NCBI RefSeq assembly: GCF_000016985.1
Contig: NC_009633.1
Span: 2,833,539-2,897,538 of the forward strand
DNA: 64,000 nucleotides
Direction of reading: 5' to 3'
Origin: Alkaliphilus metalliredigens QYMF
GTDB taxonomy: Bacteria; Bacillota; Clostridia; Peptostreptococcales; Natronincolaceae
Shown here: piece after piece, positions 27,376 through 34,484 of the stretch
Layout: every line of letters starts with the position of its first letter
How positions within the stretch are numbered: position 1 is the first letter of the stretch
The notes under the pieces: model-generated
Seen by the model: only the letters and a program-made list of their open reading frames with translations
Told to the model about the DNA's origin: nothing
Databases searched by the model: none
Translations under genes and position numbers: made by a program

Positions 27376-27623
27376 CTATTTTTTGTTTGTTTTACTAGGT
27401 TTTTTAATCTCTTTTTCAATTTCTTCAATCTCTGCAACTTCTGCATCTACATTGTTCAATGCCTTAATCCACTTATCATACTTTTCATCTGTAATGGGTC
27501 TTTTTCTGCCTTCCATCATGGTAATGTACTGTGTAGAACATCCTAAAGCATCTGCAATTTGTTGTTGTGTTGTGTTTTCTTTTTTATTAATCTAATTAAT
27601 TTTAATTTTTCTGGACTTAACAT
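27376..27623 (-). CDS. XRE-like HTH protein readable through a -1 shift
   Basis: An ATG at 27623 behind AAGGAGAG opens MLSPEKLKLIRLIKK, and the zero frame then stops at 27543. At 27579-27585 the minus strand reads A-AAA-AAG in frame. A -1 slip there continues ENTTQQQIADALGCSTQYI, a clear XRE helix-turn-helix, through an acidic coiled tail to 27376 (82 residues in total). This is either programmed frameshifting on a classic slippery heptamer or a one-base deletion in an A-run. Confidence 0.6.
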
Positions 27624-27693
27624 GTGATCTCTCCTTTGTCTTGTTTTGTAACTTTAAAAAAGAGAAGGGAAAAATCCCCTCTCCTATTGGATA

Positions 27694-28527
27694 CTATTTA
27701 CTTAATACAACTACACCTGCATCATTAAGTAATTTGACGGCATAAATATAATCTCCAAAAATATCAGACGCTTTTATCTTTGCAACTCTATCTAATTCGA
27801 TATTAATTCCACGCTTTTGCATATAACCCAATGCACCCTTTTTAATAATAAAAGTATTACATTTGTTAGATATATTGTCGTATGTACCCACTGCACCTTT
27901 GCTATGATCGGCAATAAATACTTGGATTCCTCGAAAGTATCCTAGTAAACCGTTTCTTTGAATACCTGAACCATCAGCAGTAAATGTCTTTTGGGCATCT
28001 ACAAATCCATCCATAGATAGAAAACTAGGTACTAATAGAGAATGTGCAACAATTCCTTCAATTTCTTCCACGTCAGCCTCGTCCCCAAAAAGTTGCAATC
28101 CCTGATTAATCTCATCAGAAGTAATTGCAGTCGCATCTGCTACCGTAGATTGTAACGGAGAAGTTAATGCTTCCTCTATTAAATCTAAATCTAATTTTCT
28201 AGCAAATACTTTACCTTGTTGTGTAGCCCCTTCATCAATTGCATTTCCTAGTGCAGTAATATTTTCAATATCGTAAACTCTTACACCCTTACCAATTTGC
28301 TTAATAGTAGCTTGACTAGAAGTTTGTTGTAATTCTTCTGTATCAATAGAATCACCTTTTTGCATTTCGGTCGGATCACCTATTAGTTTCCATTTTGGAA
28401 ATGTTACGGTTTCCCCTACAGTGGTATTAGCAAGGATTCCTAAATTAGTTGCTAGATTACCTATTTTCATCTTTCCCTCAAATTTCTCTCTTACTAATCC
28501 TGCATAAATATCTGGTTTTATTAACAT
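27694..28527 (-). CDS. major capsid protein (N4 gp56-like, HK97 fold)
   Basis: The protein has 277 residues. The start MLIKPDIYAGLVREKFEGKM, followed by VGETVTFPKWKLIGDPTEMQKGD (split near residues 35-60), IGKGVRVYDIENITALGNAI and the late GYFRGIQVFIADHSKG, follows the N4 gp56/HK97-type capsid family. A full-length capsid gene means the element can build its own head. It lies downstream of the scaffold gene, with a hairpin between them. Confidence 0.82.
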   Translation of the reverse strand: MLIKPDIYAGLVREKFEGKMKIGNLATNLGILANTTVGETVTFPKWKLIGDPTEMQKGDSIDTEELQQTSSQATIKQIGKGVRVYDIENITALGNAIDEGATQQGKVFARKLDLDLIEEALTSPLQSTVADATAITSDEINQGLQLFGDEADVEEIEGIVAHSLLVPSFLSMDGFVDAQKTFTADGSGIQRNGLLGYFRGIQVFIADHSKGAVGTYDNISNKCNTFIIKKGALGYMQKRGINIELDRVAKIKASDIFGDYIYAVKLLNDAGVVVLSK

Positions 28528-28593
28528 TAAAATTCCTCCTATTAATTAATTTTTTGTATTAAAAAGGGACTGTCCCCAAATTGAAGGGCAATC

Positions 28594-28633
28594 CCATCTA
28601 TGTAAAAAGACACCTACACCTCTTTGTATAGAT
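28594..28633 (-). terminator. hairpin between scaffold and capsid genes
   Basis: GCATCTATACAAAGA pairs imperfectly with TCTTTTTACATAGATG. It may attenuate or process the mRNA so that capsid and scaffold are made in different amounts. Confidence 0.4.
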
Positions 28634-28640
28634 GCCTTGA

Positions 28641-29045
28641 TTACTCGCTTAATTTTTTATAAAGCTCTGGACTATTACTATGTAAACTTTCACGTTCAGA
28701 ATAATTTAACTTTCTAAATTGTTCCTTTGTCATGCCATCATTTTTTTTTCTGTCCTTTGGCTTATAACTATTATTCATTAGATGGTTATTCAGAATAGAC
28801 CCTAATTCACTTGCAATAGTTTCCATTTCATCATCCCCAACATTTAGATATTTAGCCAAATCTTTAGGCAGTTCATTTTGCGCAAGTGTATCTTGCACTT
28901 TGTATTGTCTTTCCTTTGCTTCAATTTCTTTTTGTTTAGTTTCTAAGTCTGCCATTTTCTGTTCTAGTGCTAATTCTGCATCGGTTTTATCCTTTGGTTT
29001 ATACTTCTCTAAATCTTTAATTTGCTTAGTATAACTCGTTCTCAC
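28641..29045 (-). CDS. phage capsid scaffold protein (downstream part)
   Basis: This 134-residue, coiled-coil chain (DLETKQKEIEAKERQYKVQD) ends in a basic domain (RKKNDGMTKEQFRKLNYSE), as DUF4355-type scaffolds do. It starts at a GTG (29045) without a clear ribosome-binding site. In the same frame, 21 codons from an ATG with a strong AAGGAGGA site (29126) precede it, separated only by a TAA. The true gene is thus 28641-29126 with a nonsense codon, or translation restarts. Confidence 0.75.
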   Translation of the reverse strand: MRTSYTKQIKDLEKYKPKDKTDAELALEQKMADLETKQKEIEAKERQYKVQDTLAQNELPKDLAKYLNVGDDEMETIASELGSILNNHLMNNSYKPKDRKKNDGMTKEQFRKLNYSERESLHSNSPELYKKLSE

Positions 29046-29060
29046 TTTATCCGTTTCCGA

Positions 29061-29126
29061 TTAAATATGTGTTTCTAATCCTTTTATTTCTTCTTCACTT
29101 AATTTTGCTTTTAATTGTTCTAACAT
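29061..29126 (-). pseudogene. 5' end of scaffold gene, ending at an in-frame TAA
   Basis: The ATG at 29126 follows AAGGAGGAATTATAA. The peptide starts MLEQLKAKLSEEEIKGLETHI and then meets TAA at 29061-29063. The downstream reading frame continues as SETDKVRTSYTKQI, which fits a scaffold helix. A single C-to-T change of CAA would explain it. Confidence 0.65.
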
Positions 29127-29210
29127 TTATAATTCCTCCTTATAGTTGCCCTGTATAAGCCCCACATTTGCCCATATAGACGTTGTAATGTGTTTCCTAT
29201 GCAATAGCCC

Positions 29211-29378
29211 CTAATTAATTTTTAATACTTCTTTAATCTTGTTAATATGATCTTGTTTCAAATCTCTTTCACCACGTAACCAGTGGCTAAAGTGTGACTT
29301 GCTTATGCCTAACTGTTCGTGCAGCCATTTATGTTTTATACCATTTTGTTTTAAAACTTCCCTTACATTCTCTCTCAC
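29211..29378 (-). CDS. small Cro/XRE-type HTH protein
   Basis: The protein has 55 residues from the GTG at 29378 or 58 from a TTG at 29387. Its body is one helix-turn-helix: VLKQNGIKHKWLHEQLGISK followed by SHFSHWLRGERDLK. This is a minimal phage-type repressor or Cro. It stands between the RNA-polymerase-like gene and the head genes and may control the late block. Confidence 0.7.
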   Translation of the reverse strand: MRENVREVLKQNGIKHKWLHEQLGISKSHFSHWLRGERDLKQDHINKIKEVLKIN

Positions 29379-29429
29379 CTCACTCAATCTCCTTTCAATA
29401 GTTGCAGGTCTTAAAGTTGCTAAAAAATA

Positions 29430-29640
29430 TATAAAAGGGTGTCAAATTTGACCCTCCCTTAATTTAAAAAGAAAGTTGCCTAAATATATAGACAACATTA
29501 CATGGCATTAATTCCCCATGTTCAGCCGACTTAGCAATTTTGGAGGTGTCCAGTTTGGCTACTGGAAAGAAGTCGGCAACTTAAATGACATATTAAGAAT
29601 TTAATTTATTAGCGTAAAAAGGTACTAAAAAAGCACCTTT
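29430..29640. other. cluster of hairpins and palindromes, non-coding
   Basis: Within 29379-30003, which has no gene, lie four structures: TCAAATTTGA (29442-29451); ACATGG/CCATGT (29500-29521); a larger hairpin GCCGACTT/AAGTCGGC (29525-29577) with an inner CCAGT/ACTGG; and AAAGGT/ACCTTT near 29610-29630. They separate the polymerase gene from the HTH and head genes. They could be a structured RNA, a terminator array or replication signals. Confidence 0.5.
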
Positions 29641-29777
29641 TACAATACACCAAATTTGATGTAATCTAAAAAATGCTTCTTATTATTTTTAAATTTATCT
29701 TGCATATTATTATAATTATAGGTTATAATAAAGATAACTATGCGAAAATATTTTAAAAAAGGAACACAAAATAAAGT

Positions 29778-29806
29778 TTGACATACCTGCAATTGTCTGA
29801 TATACT
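29778..29806 (+). promoter_or_regulatory. consensus sigma-A promoter facing against the element's genes
   Basis: TTGACA (29778-29783), 17 bp, TATACT (29801-29806). Transcription would start near 29813 and run toward the 3' end of the RNA-polymerase-like gene at 30004. No open frame of useful length follows, so the product would be a non-coding or antisense RNA. A perfect 18-bp palindrome CAAGTTATTAATAACTTG lies about 75 nt downstream. Confidence 0.7.
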
Positions 29807-30003
29807 AAGGTTAAGGAAAAGTATGTTCTGAACTAATCAAAAGCAGAAGAAAATGCGACTACTCAACATATAGTTTTTCGTCCGAGACAAGTTATTAATA
29901 ACTTGGTTGCAACTTCTCACCACATTCCCTTCCATATAAGAACCATAACTTTATAGTATTTCCAAAGGGTACAACAGTGTTTTTGTCCACCAAAACACCA
30001 AAA

Positions 30004-32658
30004 CTACCCTTTTTTTCCAGTTGTCCTAAATGCTTCTAAGAATGTTTCTTTATCTGCATTATATAAAGCGTTTAGGATTTCCATTTTGTATATGTAATCT
30101 CCACCAATCACTTCCTCCACAATTGCACATACAGTTTCTTTCTTTATTTTATATCTTTCCACTTTTTGCATATGTTCATTTATTACATTGTCTATTGCAT
30201 TATACTTTTCTTTTTCATTATCGTCATCCAACATTGTTGTTTTAATATATTTTATTTTGCTTGTCATTTCCATTATCGCTTTTATGATTCCTTCAACTTG
30301 CCTATTTTTTACCTTCCTCGTATCTACATCAATAACCATTTTTTCAAGTTGTAATGTATCTCTTTCTTTAGCCTTTAGAAGATTGTCCATAATTTCCTGC
30401 AAATAGTCCATCGTGGTTTCGTATTTTTTATGCACACTCTTTTTCTTTTTCTTATATTTATTCTTGCTTATATTTTTAAAGAATAGAGGTTTTTCTTTAT
30501 CCAGCAATCCACATTTTTCTAAGTGCGTAATTTGTTCTTCTACATCTATATCATACATTCTCTTCACTTGGTCTATTGCTATTTCTCCTAATACCGTTGC
30601 TATATCTATCTTCTCAAGCAATTCCTGCAAATCCCCTTCACTACCACCCTTGTTGTACGTGTCCCAATATTGGCTAATGTATCTCGCACCCATATTTACT
30701 ACTTTCCCAATCTGTCGTTGACTTTTCGAAAGTGTATTATCTATTTTTGCCATATCTCTATTTAATATCGTGTACAGGTTTTTGCTTGTTTCGATTGCAT
30801 TTACACAAACTCTATACTTGCTACTTCCTATATAGCATTCTTTTGCCACTTCTAACATCTTGTCATTTTCATTAAACAAAACTAAGGAATCTGAATCCAG
30901 ATCCTGTCCACTCAAAATTCTTTGTAGCGGAAAATCAATTGCATTTGTGTAGATTATATTATCGTTAAGATTGAAATATTTCTCTATGAAGTTGTTATTT
31001 TTATTTTCTACTACCAGTACATTCGATGGAGATGTATGGGGATTTCTAAAACCAACGTATTCAGCACCAAAGGGATGTAATGTTGTATATACTTCATTTC
31101 CCTTTAGAACCATTCTATCTTTCCACGAATCGTATTGTAGGATTCCATTTAATACAGGTAGCTCGCCTATAGCATGATATAGTAGTTCTAACCCATTCCC
31201 CACAATCGTTGTATAATCCCCACTTAATCGTATCTTCCCTTTTTTCACGTGTGTTACACGATTATTTATATCCTTCTTTCTTTTTTCCTTAAATAATTTC
31301 GTATTGGCAATGTTGCTATTCCTTTTAAATAAATCAAACAACATTTCATTACAATTCATTTTATTTGCATTTTCTTTTAAATACTCTACATATGTACCAT
31401 CATCATTTTTTAATTTGTCTATATGCTCTAATTCAAATTTTGCTAATTCTCCCACATCATCTTTATTGAAAGGCATGGAATTCAACATTTGATAGGATGT
31501 TTGTTGCATAATTTTTCCATATTCATCTTCGCCATGTTTGCTTTTTTCTTCTGATTTGCAAATTCCAAATATGTTTTTATCTGCTTCGACTTTCTCTTTC
31601 CAACAATTCCACATTTTTTTCTCACTACCCTTTACATTTGCAAATTTTAATGCCTTTAACGAGTTGGGAGTAGTAATTAAATGTATATCTTTTGCAAAAA
31701 TCTTTTGATTGAACATATTTTCTATTTCCCACGTTTCAAAATCTATTCCATTTTCATCTGCATAGTCTTTTAAGAAGCTTTGGACGTTAGTATTAAATAC
31801 ACAGCATTTAAACATATGTTGTCTTAATAGCATCATGGATTTTCCATTTGTGAAATAACTACTATCCAACAATCCTTCACCATCAAATATGTCATTTTCC
31901 ATATCGTAATCATTATGTTGCTTACTTACTAGTTTTCCATTCTCATCCTTGCCTACTACATTACAATTAATCTTAAATATACTTTTAACATCAGATAAAA
32001 TCAAAATGTTTTGTGGATTAATCTTTATGGTATCTTTTATGCTACTACTTACCAAACTTTCGTACGCTAGAAGTCCTGCAAAATCAACATCTTCTCTGCC
32101 ATCCAAGTTCATTCCCAATCTTTTCCACTTTGTCATTTTTCCCTTTAATTGTTTTTTGATAAATAATACTTTGCCTATCCTGCTTTTTGCGGATGTTCTA
32201 GAATAAACAACATATTCTATTTTCTTGTTATTTATTTCTAGAGTAAACCCATTTGTATACAATAGTGTTCTTAATCCATCTTCATCATCCGCATCATACG
32301 TTTTAACTTCTTTCCATATGTGGCTATTTTTATTGACTACTAATTTCTCAATATTTTTTTCTCTTTCTTCCTTTTTCTTCTCATCTTTTTCATCTTTATT
32401 TTTCTGTTTCAATATTTTTATGATTTCATCAGCACTCTTAACCTTTTGTTTAAAATTAACATTTATAATATCATCGGTAACCGTCTTGTTATATTTCTTA
32501 CTATCTTGCCACTTTAATCCTGCTTCAATTAATTTTGTGAGTTCTAGCGACTTTGGTACCATTCCTCCATAGTTTGTAAATAATTCTTTCTCTCTATTAA
32601 TATGCTCCCAAATTCTTGCACCTTCAATGCTCATAATATATATGTTTTCACTCTTCAT
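30004..32658 (-). CDS. single-chain two-barrel RNA polymerase-like protein (YonO/QDE-1 superfamily)
   Basis: The protein has 884 residues from the ATG at 32658, which follows GAGAGGAGAATTAAT; a GTG 13 codons earlier lacks such a site. Two features recall two-barrel RNA polymerases. DGEG (259-262), followed by an Arg/Lys-bearing helix LRQHMFK, fits the first double-psi barrel. FRNPHTSPSNV (537-547), then LSGQDLDSDSLVLF with Asp586, Asp588 and Asp590, fits the second barrel's DxDGD metal loop, here with Ser for Gly. IGKVVN (650-655) matches the helix that follows in RdRp/YonO enzymes. A basic/acidic helix (about 75-110) is an extra. It may transcribe the element's late genes or make RNA from RNA. 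Activity is inferred, not shown. Confidence 0.7.
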   Translation of the reverse strand: MKSENIYIMSIEGARIWEHINREKELFTNYGGMVPKSLELTKLIEAGLKWQDSKKYNKTVTDDIINVNFKQKVKSADEIIKILKQKNKDEKDEKKKEEREKNIEKLVVNKNSHIWKEVKTYDADDEDGLRTLLYTNGFTLEINNKKIEYVVYSRTSAKSRIGKVLFIKKQLKGKMTKWKRLGMNLDGREDVDFAGLLAYESLVSSSIKDTIKINPQNILILSDVKSIFKINCNVVGKDENGKLVSKQHNDYDMENDIFDGEGLLDSSYFTNGKSMMLLRQHMFKCCVFNTNVQSFLKDYADENGIDFETWEIENMFNQKIFAKDIHLITTPNSLKALKFANVKGSEKKMWNCWKEKVEADKNIFGICKSEEKSKHGEDEYGKIMQQTSYQMLNSMPFNKDDVGELAKFELEHIDKLKNDDGTYVEYLKENANKMNCNEMLFDLFKRNSNIANTKLFKEKRKKDINNRVTHVKKGKIRLSGDYTTIVGNGLELLYHAIGELPVLNGILQYDSWKDRMVLKGNEVYTTLHPFGAEYVGFRNPHTSPSNVLVVENKNNNFIEKYFNLNDNIIYTNAIDFPLQRILSGQDLDSDSLVLFNENDKMLEVAKECYIGSSKYRVCVNAIETSKNLYTILNRDMAKIDNTLSKSQRQIGKVVNMGARYISQYWDTYNKGGSEGDLQELLEKIDIATVLGEIAIDQVKRMYDIDVEEQITHLEKCGLLDKEKPLFFKNISKNKYKKKKKSVHKKYETTMDYLQEIMDNLLKAKERDTLQLEKMVIDVDTRKVKNRQVEGIIKAIMEMTSKIKYIKTTMLDDDNEKEKYNAIDNVINEHMQKVERYKIKKETVCAIVEEVIGGDYIYKMEILNALYNADKETFLEAFRTTGKKG

Positions 32659-32780
32659 ATTAATTCTCCTCTCAATTTTTAAAGTTTCTCTTGACACTAC
32701 TATCTAATCTAGTATATAATGAATTTAACCTCAGAAACCAGAGGTCTAGTTTTTTATACCCAAAAATTGGTTCTGTTTTA

Positions 32781-32809
32781 AATATAACATTGATTGTATT
32801 TTTCGTCAA
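32781..32809 (-). promoter_or_regulatory. promoter of the RNA-polymerase-like gene
   Basis: Minus strand TTGACG (32804-32809), 17 bp, TATATT (32781-32786), about 120 nt before the ATG. This looks like a host sigma-A promoter, so the gene would be made by host RNA polymerase early. No gene is seen in 32659-33125. Confidence 0.7.
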
Positions 32810-32915
32810 GCCTTTTTTGTATTTGGGGTTATTATTGAATTTTTAACATTTTTATTAATAAAAAAGTATTACTAACTTTAATCCTCCCCACTGCCAATTA
32901 CCTAATTTTACAAAC

Positions 32916-32929
32916 GTTGAAATTTCAAC
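32916..32929. promoter_or_regulatory. 14-bp palindrome GTTGAAATTTCAAC
   Basis: This is a perfect palindrome in the gap between the integrase and polymerase genes. Its half-site GTTGAAATT recurs in the arm sites next to both attachment repeats, so it may bind the integrase or a directionality factor. Confidence 0.45.
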
Positions 32930-33083
32930 ACTCCTCAAAATCACGTAATCATTGCAAATACTACATTCTTAAAATAGTTGCCTAAAAACACCCCATTTTT
33001 TCCCCTGTACCGATCCTAAAGGTAAGATAGTATGACTTTACTTTTTTTTTGCTTAAAACGGATTCTGTGTCCCTCTCGTAACG

Positions 33084-33107
33084 AAAAAAAGAACTGCCTA
33101 AGCAGTC
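33084..33107 (-). terminator. terminator after the integrase gene
   Basis: ACTGC/GCAGT stem followed by seven T on the minus strand, 20 bp past the integrase stop. Confidence 0.7.
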
Positions 33108-33125
33108 CCCTTTACAGTTTTAATT

Positions 33126-34091
33126 TCATCTCATACTTCCCATTTTAGAAGGTTTGACCATTGTATGTTTACTAACTTCTGTCATTTGTTCTAATGCATT
33201 AAATTTATCGTAATCCTTCTGCAAATCTTCACCAAACATATTTACATATTCTCTTACTATATCTAAAGTTGAGTGACCAAGAATTTTTTGTAATCTAAAA
33301 ATATCACCTCCATTCAAAATCCACTTTTTAGCGAATGTATGACGGAATAAATGAACGGATGTTTTCAGTACCCCTCTACGTTGATTATACTTCTTAATAC
33401 TATGCCCAAGGCTATTTCCATTTAATTTAGCACCATACACAGAAACAAACAAATAATCTTCCTTCTCTCCATCTCTGTATTGTAGATATTCTGTTAATAC
33501 TTTTGCCAATACATTAGACAGGGGAATTAATTGTTGTCGTTTATTTTTGGTTTTGTCCAATTTAATATAGCCACTTTCAAAATCAATATCCTTTATTCTA
33601 ACATTTACAATTGTATCTACTCTATTACCTGTACCAAGTAAATAATTTACAATTGTCCAATCCCTATATTCTGCAAAACCACATTGTTTCAAGTTTGGCT
33701 TCTTTAATAATAATTTTAATTCTGCATCGGTATAGGTTTCTTTAATTTTCTTTTGTGCCATCATTAATTTAATTTTAAAGTTGTCCATGTATTCCAGTTC
33801 CATAAAATAATATAGAATGGTACGCAGTCCTTTAATTTTGGTATTAATAGAAATATCATTCATATTACTATTATTTTTGAGAAATAAAACGTAATCATCC
33901 GTTATTGTTTTGTTAATAGTGGAAATTTGATTGGACAATGGATAAAAGTTTTGAAAGGTATCAAGGGTTTCTTGATAATAAGTTAAGGTTGGCTCTGATA
34001 GGTTTTTCACTCTACAGAAACGATAAAATTCTTTAAACCCTTCTTGAATAGTTTTAGTAGAATTATTTTTTTGAAGTGTCATTCTTTTCAT
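33126..34091 (-). CDS. int: tyrosine recombinase (site-specific integrase)
   Basis: The protein has 321 residues: an N-terminal SAM-like core-binding domain (about 14-110) and a C-terminal catalytic domain with Arg157 (GTGNRVDT), Lys in KTKNKRQ near 183, His247 and Arg250 (HLFRHTF), His273 (LGHS) and nucleophile Tyr282 (REYVNM). It lies 150 bp inside attR with its 5' end toward the tRNA. It would cut within the 61-bp tRNA-Pro repeat. No clear excisionase gene is adjacent. Confidence 0.95.
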   Translation of the reverse strand: MKRMTLQKNNSTKTIQEGFKEFYRFCRVKNLSEPTLTYYQETLDTFQNFYPLSNQISTINKTITDDYVLFLKNNSNMNDISINTKIKGLRTILYYFMELEYMDNFKIKLMMAQKKIKETYTDAELKLLLKKPNLKQCGFAEYRDWTIVNYLLGTGNRVDTIVNVRIKDIDFESGYIKLDKTKNKRQQLIPLSNVLAKVLTEYLQYRDGEKEDYLFVSVYGAKLNGNSLGHSIKKYNQRRGVLKTSVHLFRHTFAKKWILNGGDIFRLQKILGHSTLDIVREYVNMFGEDLQKDYDKFNALEQMTEVSKHTMVKPSKMGSMR

Positions 34092-34224
34092 TTTGTATCA
34101 CTCCTAAAATTATTTAAGATAGATACAAGCCATTTTAGATAAGAAAAAAGTCCACATGACTACTAGATTTTTATCTAATAGCCATGAGGACTAATTTGCA
34201 ATTGGGAAAAGTTAAAACCTCTGT

Positions 34225-34237
34225 AAATGTTGAAATT
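34225..34237. promoter_or_regulatory. right arm-type site AAATGTTGAAATT
   Basis: It lies 5 bp inside attR and is the exact reverse complement of 14020-14032 at the left end. It is a candidate integrase arm-binding site. Confidence 0.5.
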
Positions 34238-34242
34238 TCAAG

Positions 34243-34303
34243 TTTGGTCGGAGCGACAGGATTCGAACCTGCGACCTCATGGCCCCCAGCCATGCGCGCT
34301 ACC
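34243..34303. repeat. attR: 61-bp direct repeat, right copy, inside the intact tRNA-Pro
   Basis: It is identical to 13938-13998. Here the repeat is joined to the 5' part of the tRNA gene, so the element restores a full tRNA on integration. Confidence 0.92.
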
Positions 34304-34321
34304 AAGCTGCGCCACGCTCCG
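34245..34321 (-). tRNA. tRNA-Pro (anticodon GGG)
   Basis: The gene is 77 nt with encoded CCA. The acceptor stem CGGAGCG pairs with CGCTCCG. The anticodon arm CATGG-CTGGGGG-CCATG puts GGG at positions 34-36. The T arm GCAGG-TTCGAAT-CCTGT is intact. It is the integration target of the element; its 3' 61 bp now derive from the element side. Confidence 0.95.
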
Positions 34322-34375
34322 AATTAAGAAAACACATTAGTGCATTTTGTTGTTATTGAATCCACCACATGTATC

Positions 34376-34404
34376 ATTTTATGTCCCTTATGTAAAAATG
34401 TCAA
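34376..34404 (-). promoter_or_regulatory. promoter of tRNA-Pro
   Basis: Minus strand TTGACA (34399-34404), 17 bp, TAAAAT (34376-34381), about 55 nt before the tRNA 5' end. Confidence 0.75.
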
Positions 34405-34450
34405 GGCCTTTTATTTGCTTCAACTCAATAAAGTACTTTTTTTCAAAGTA

Positions 34451-34479
34451 ACCAGGGTATAGAGATCCTATACCCTGGT
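34451..34479 (-). terminator. terminator after spoIVA
   Basis: ACCAGGGTATAG and CTATACCCTGGT pair around a short loop, directly behind the spoIVA stop. Confidence 0.85.
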
Positions 34480-34484
34480 CCAAG

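Larger units (their letters stand above)
13938..34303. mobile_element. 20.3-kb integrated phage-satellite-like element in tRNA-Pro
   Basis: A 61-bp direct repeat of the tRNA 3' part marks both ends. Inside, all genes run on the minus strand: integrase, RNA-polymerase-like protein, HTH, scaffold, capsid, HTH, an IS21 transposon, two DUF5659-like genes, SF2 helicase, TerS, TerL, portal, accessory genes and head completion. No tail, tape-measure, baseplate, holin or endolysin gene is present, and no unassigned gene is large enough to be a tape measure. This content resembles capsid-forming phage-inducible islands, which make their own heads and borrow helper tails. A tail-deleted prophage is the alternative. 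Confidence 0.8.

Noticed and set aside
27335-27595. Plus-strand 86-residue hydrophobic frame
   Set aside because: It is the antisense of the HTH gene; the minus strand carries a recognisable XRE domain.
29813-30003. Short coding gene behind the plus-strand promoter
   Set aside because: The frames there are under 10 codons before a stop and lack a convincing ribosome-binding site.
30030-32572. Several plus-strand frames inside the polymerase-like gene
   Set aside because: They are antisense shadows of a single long gene with known motifs, rich in Phe/Ser/Leu as expected for the complement of Lys/Glu-rich codons.
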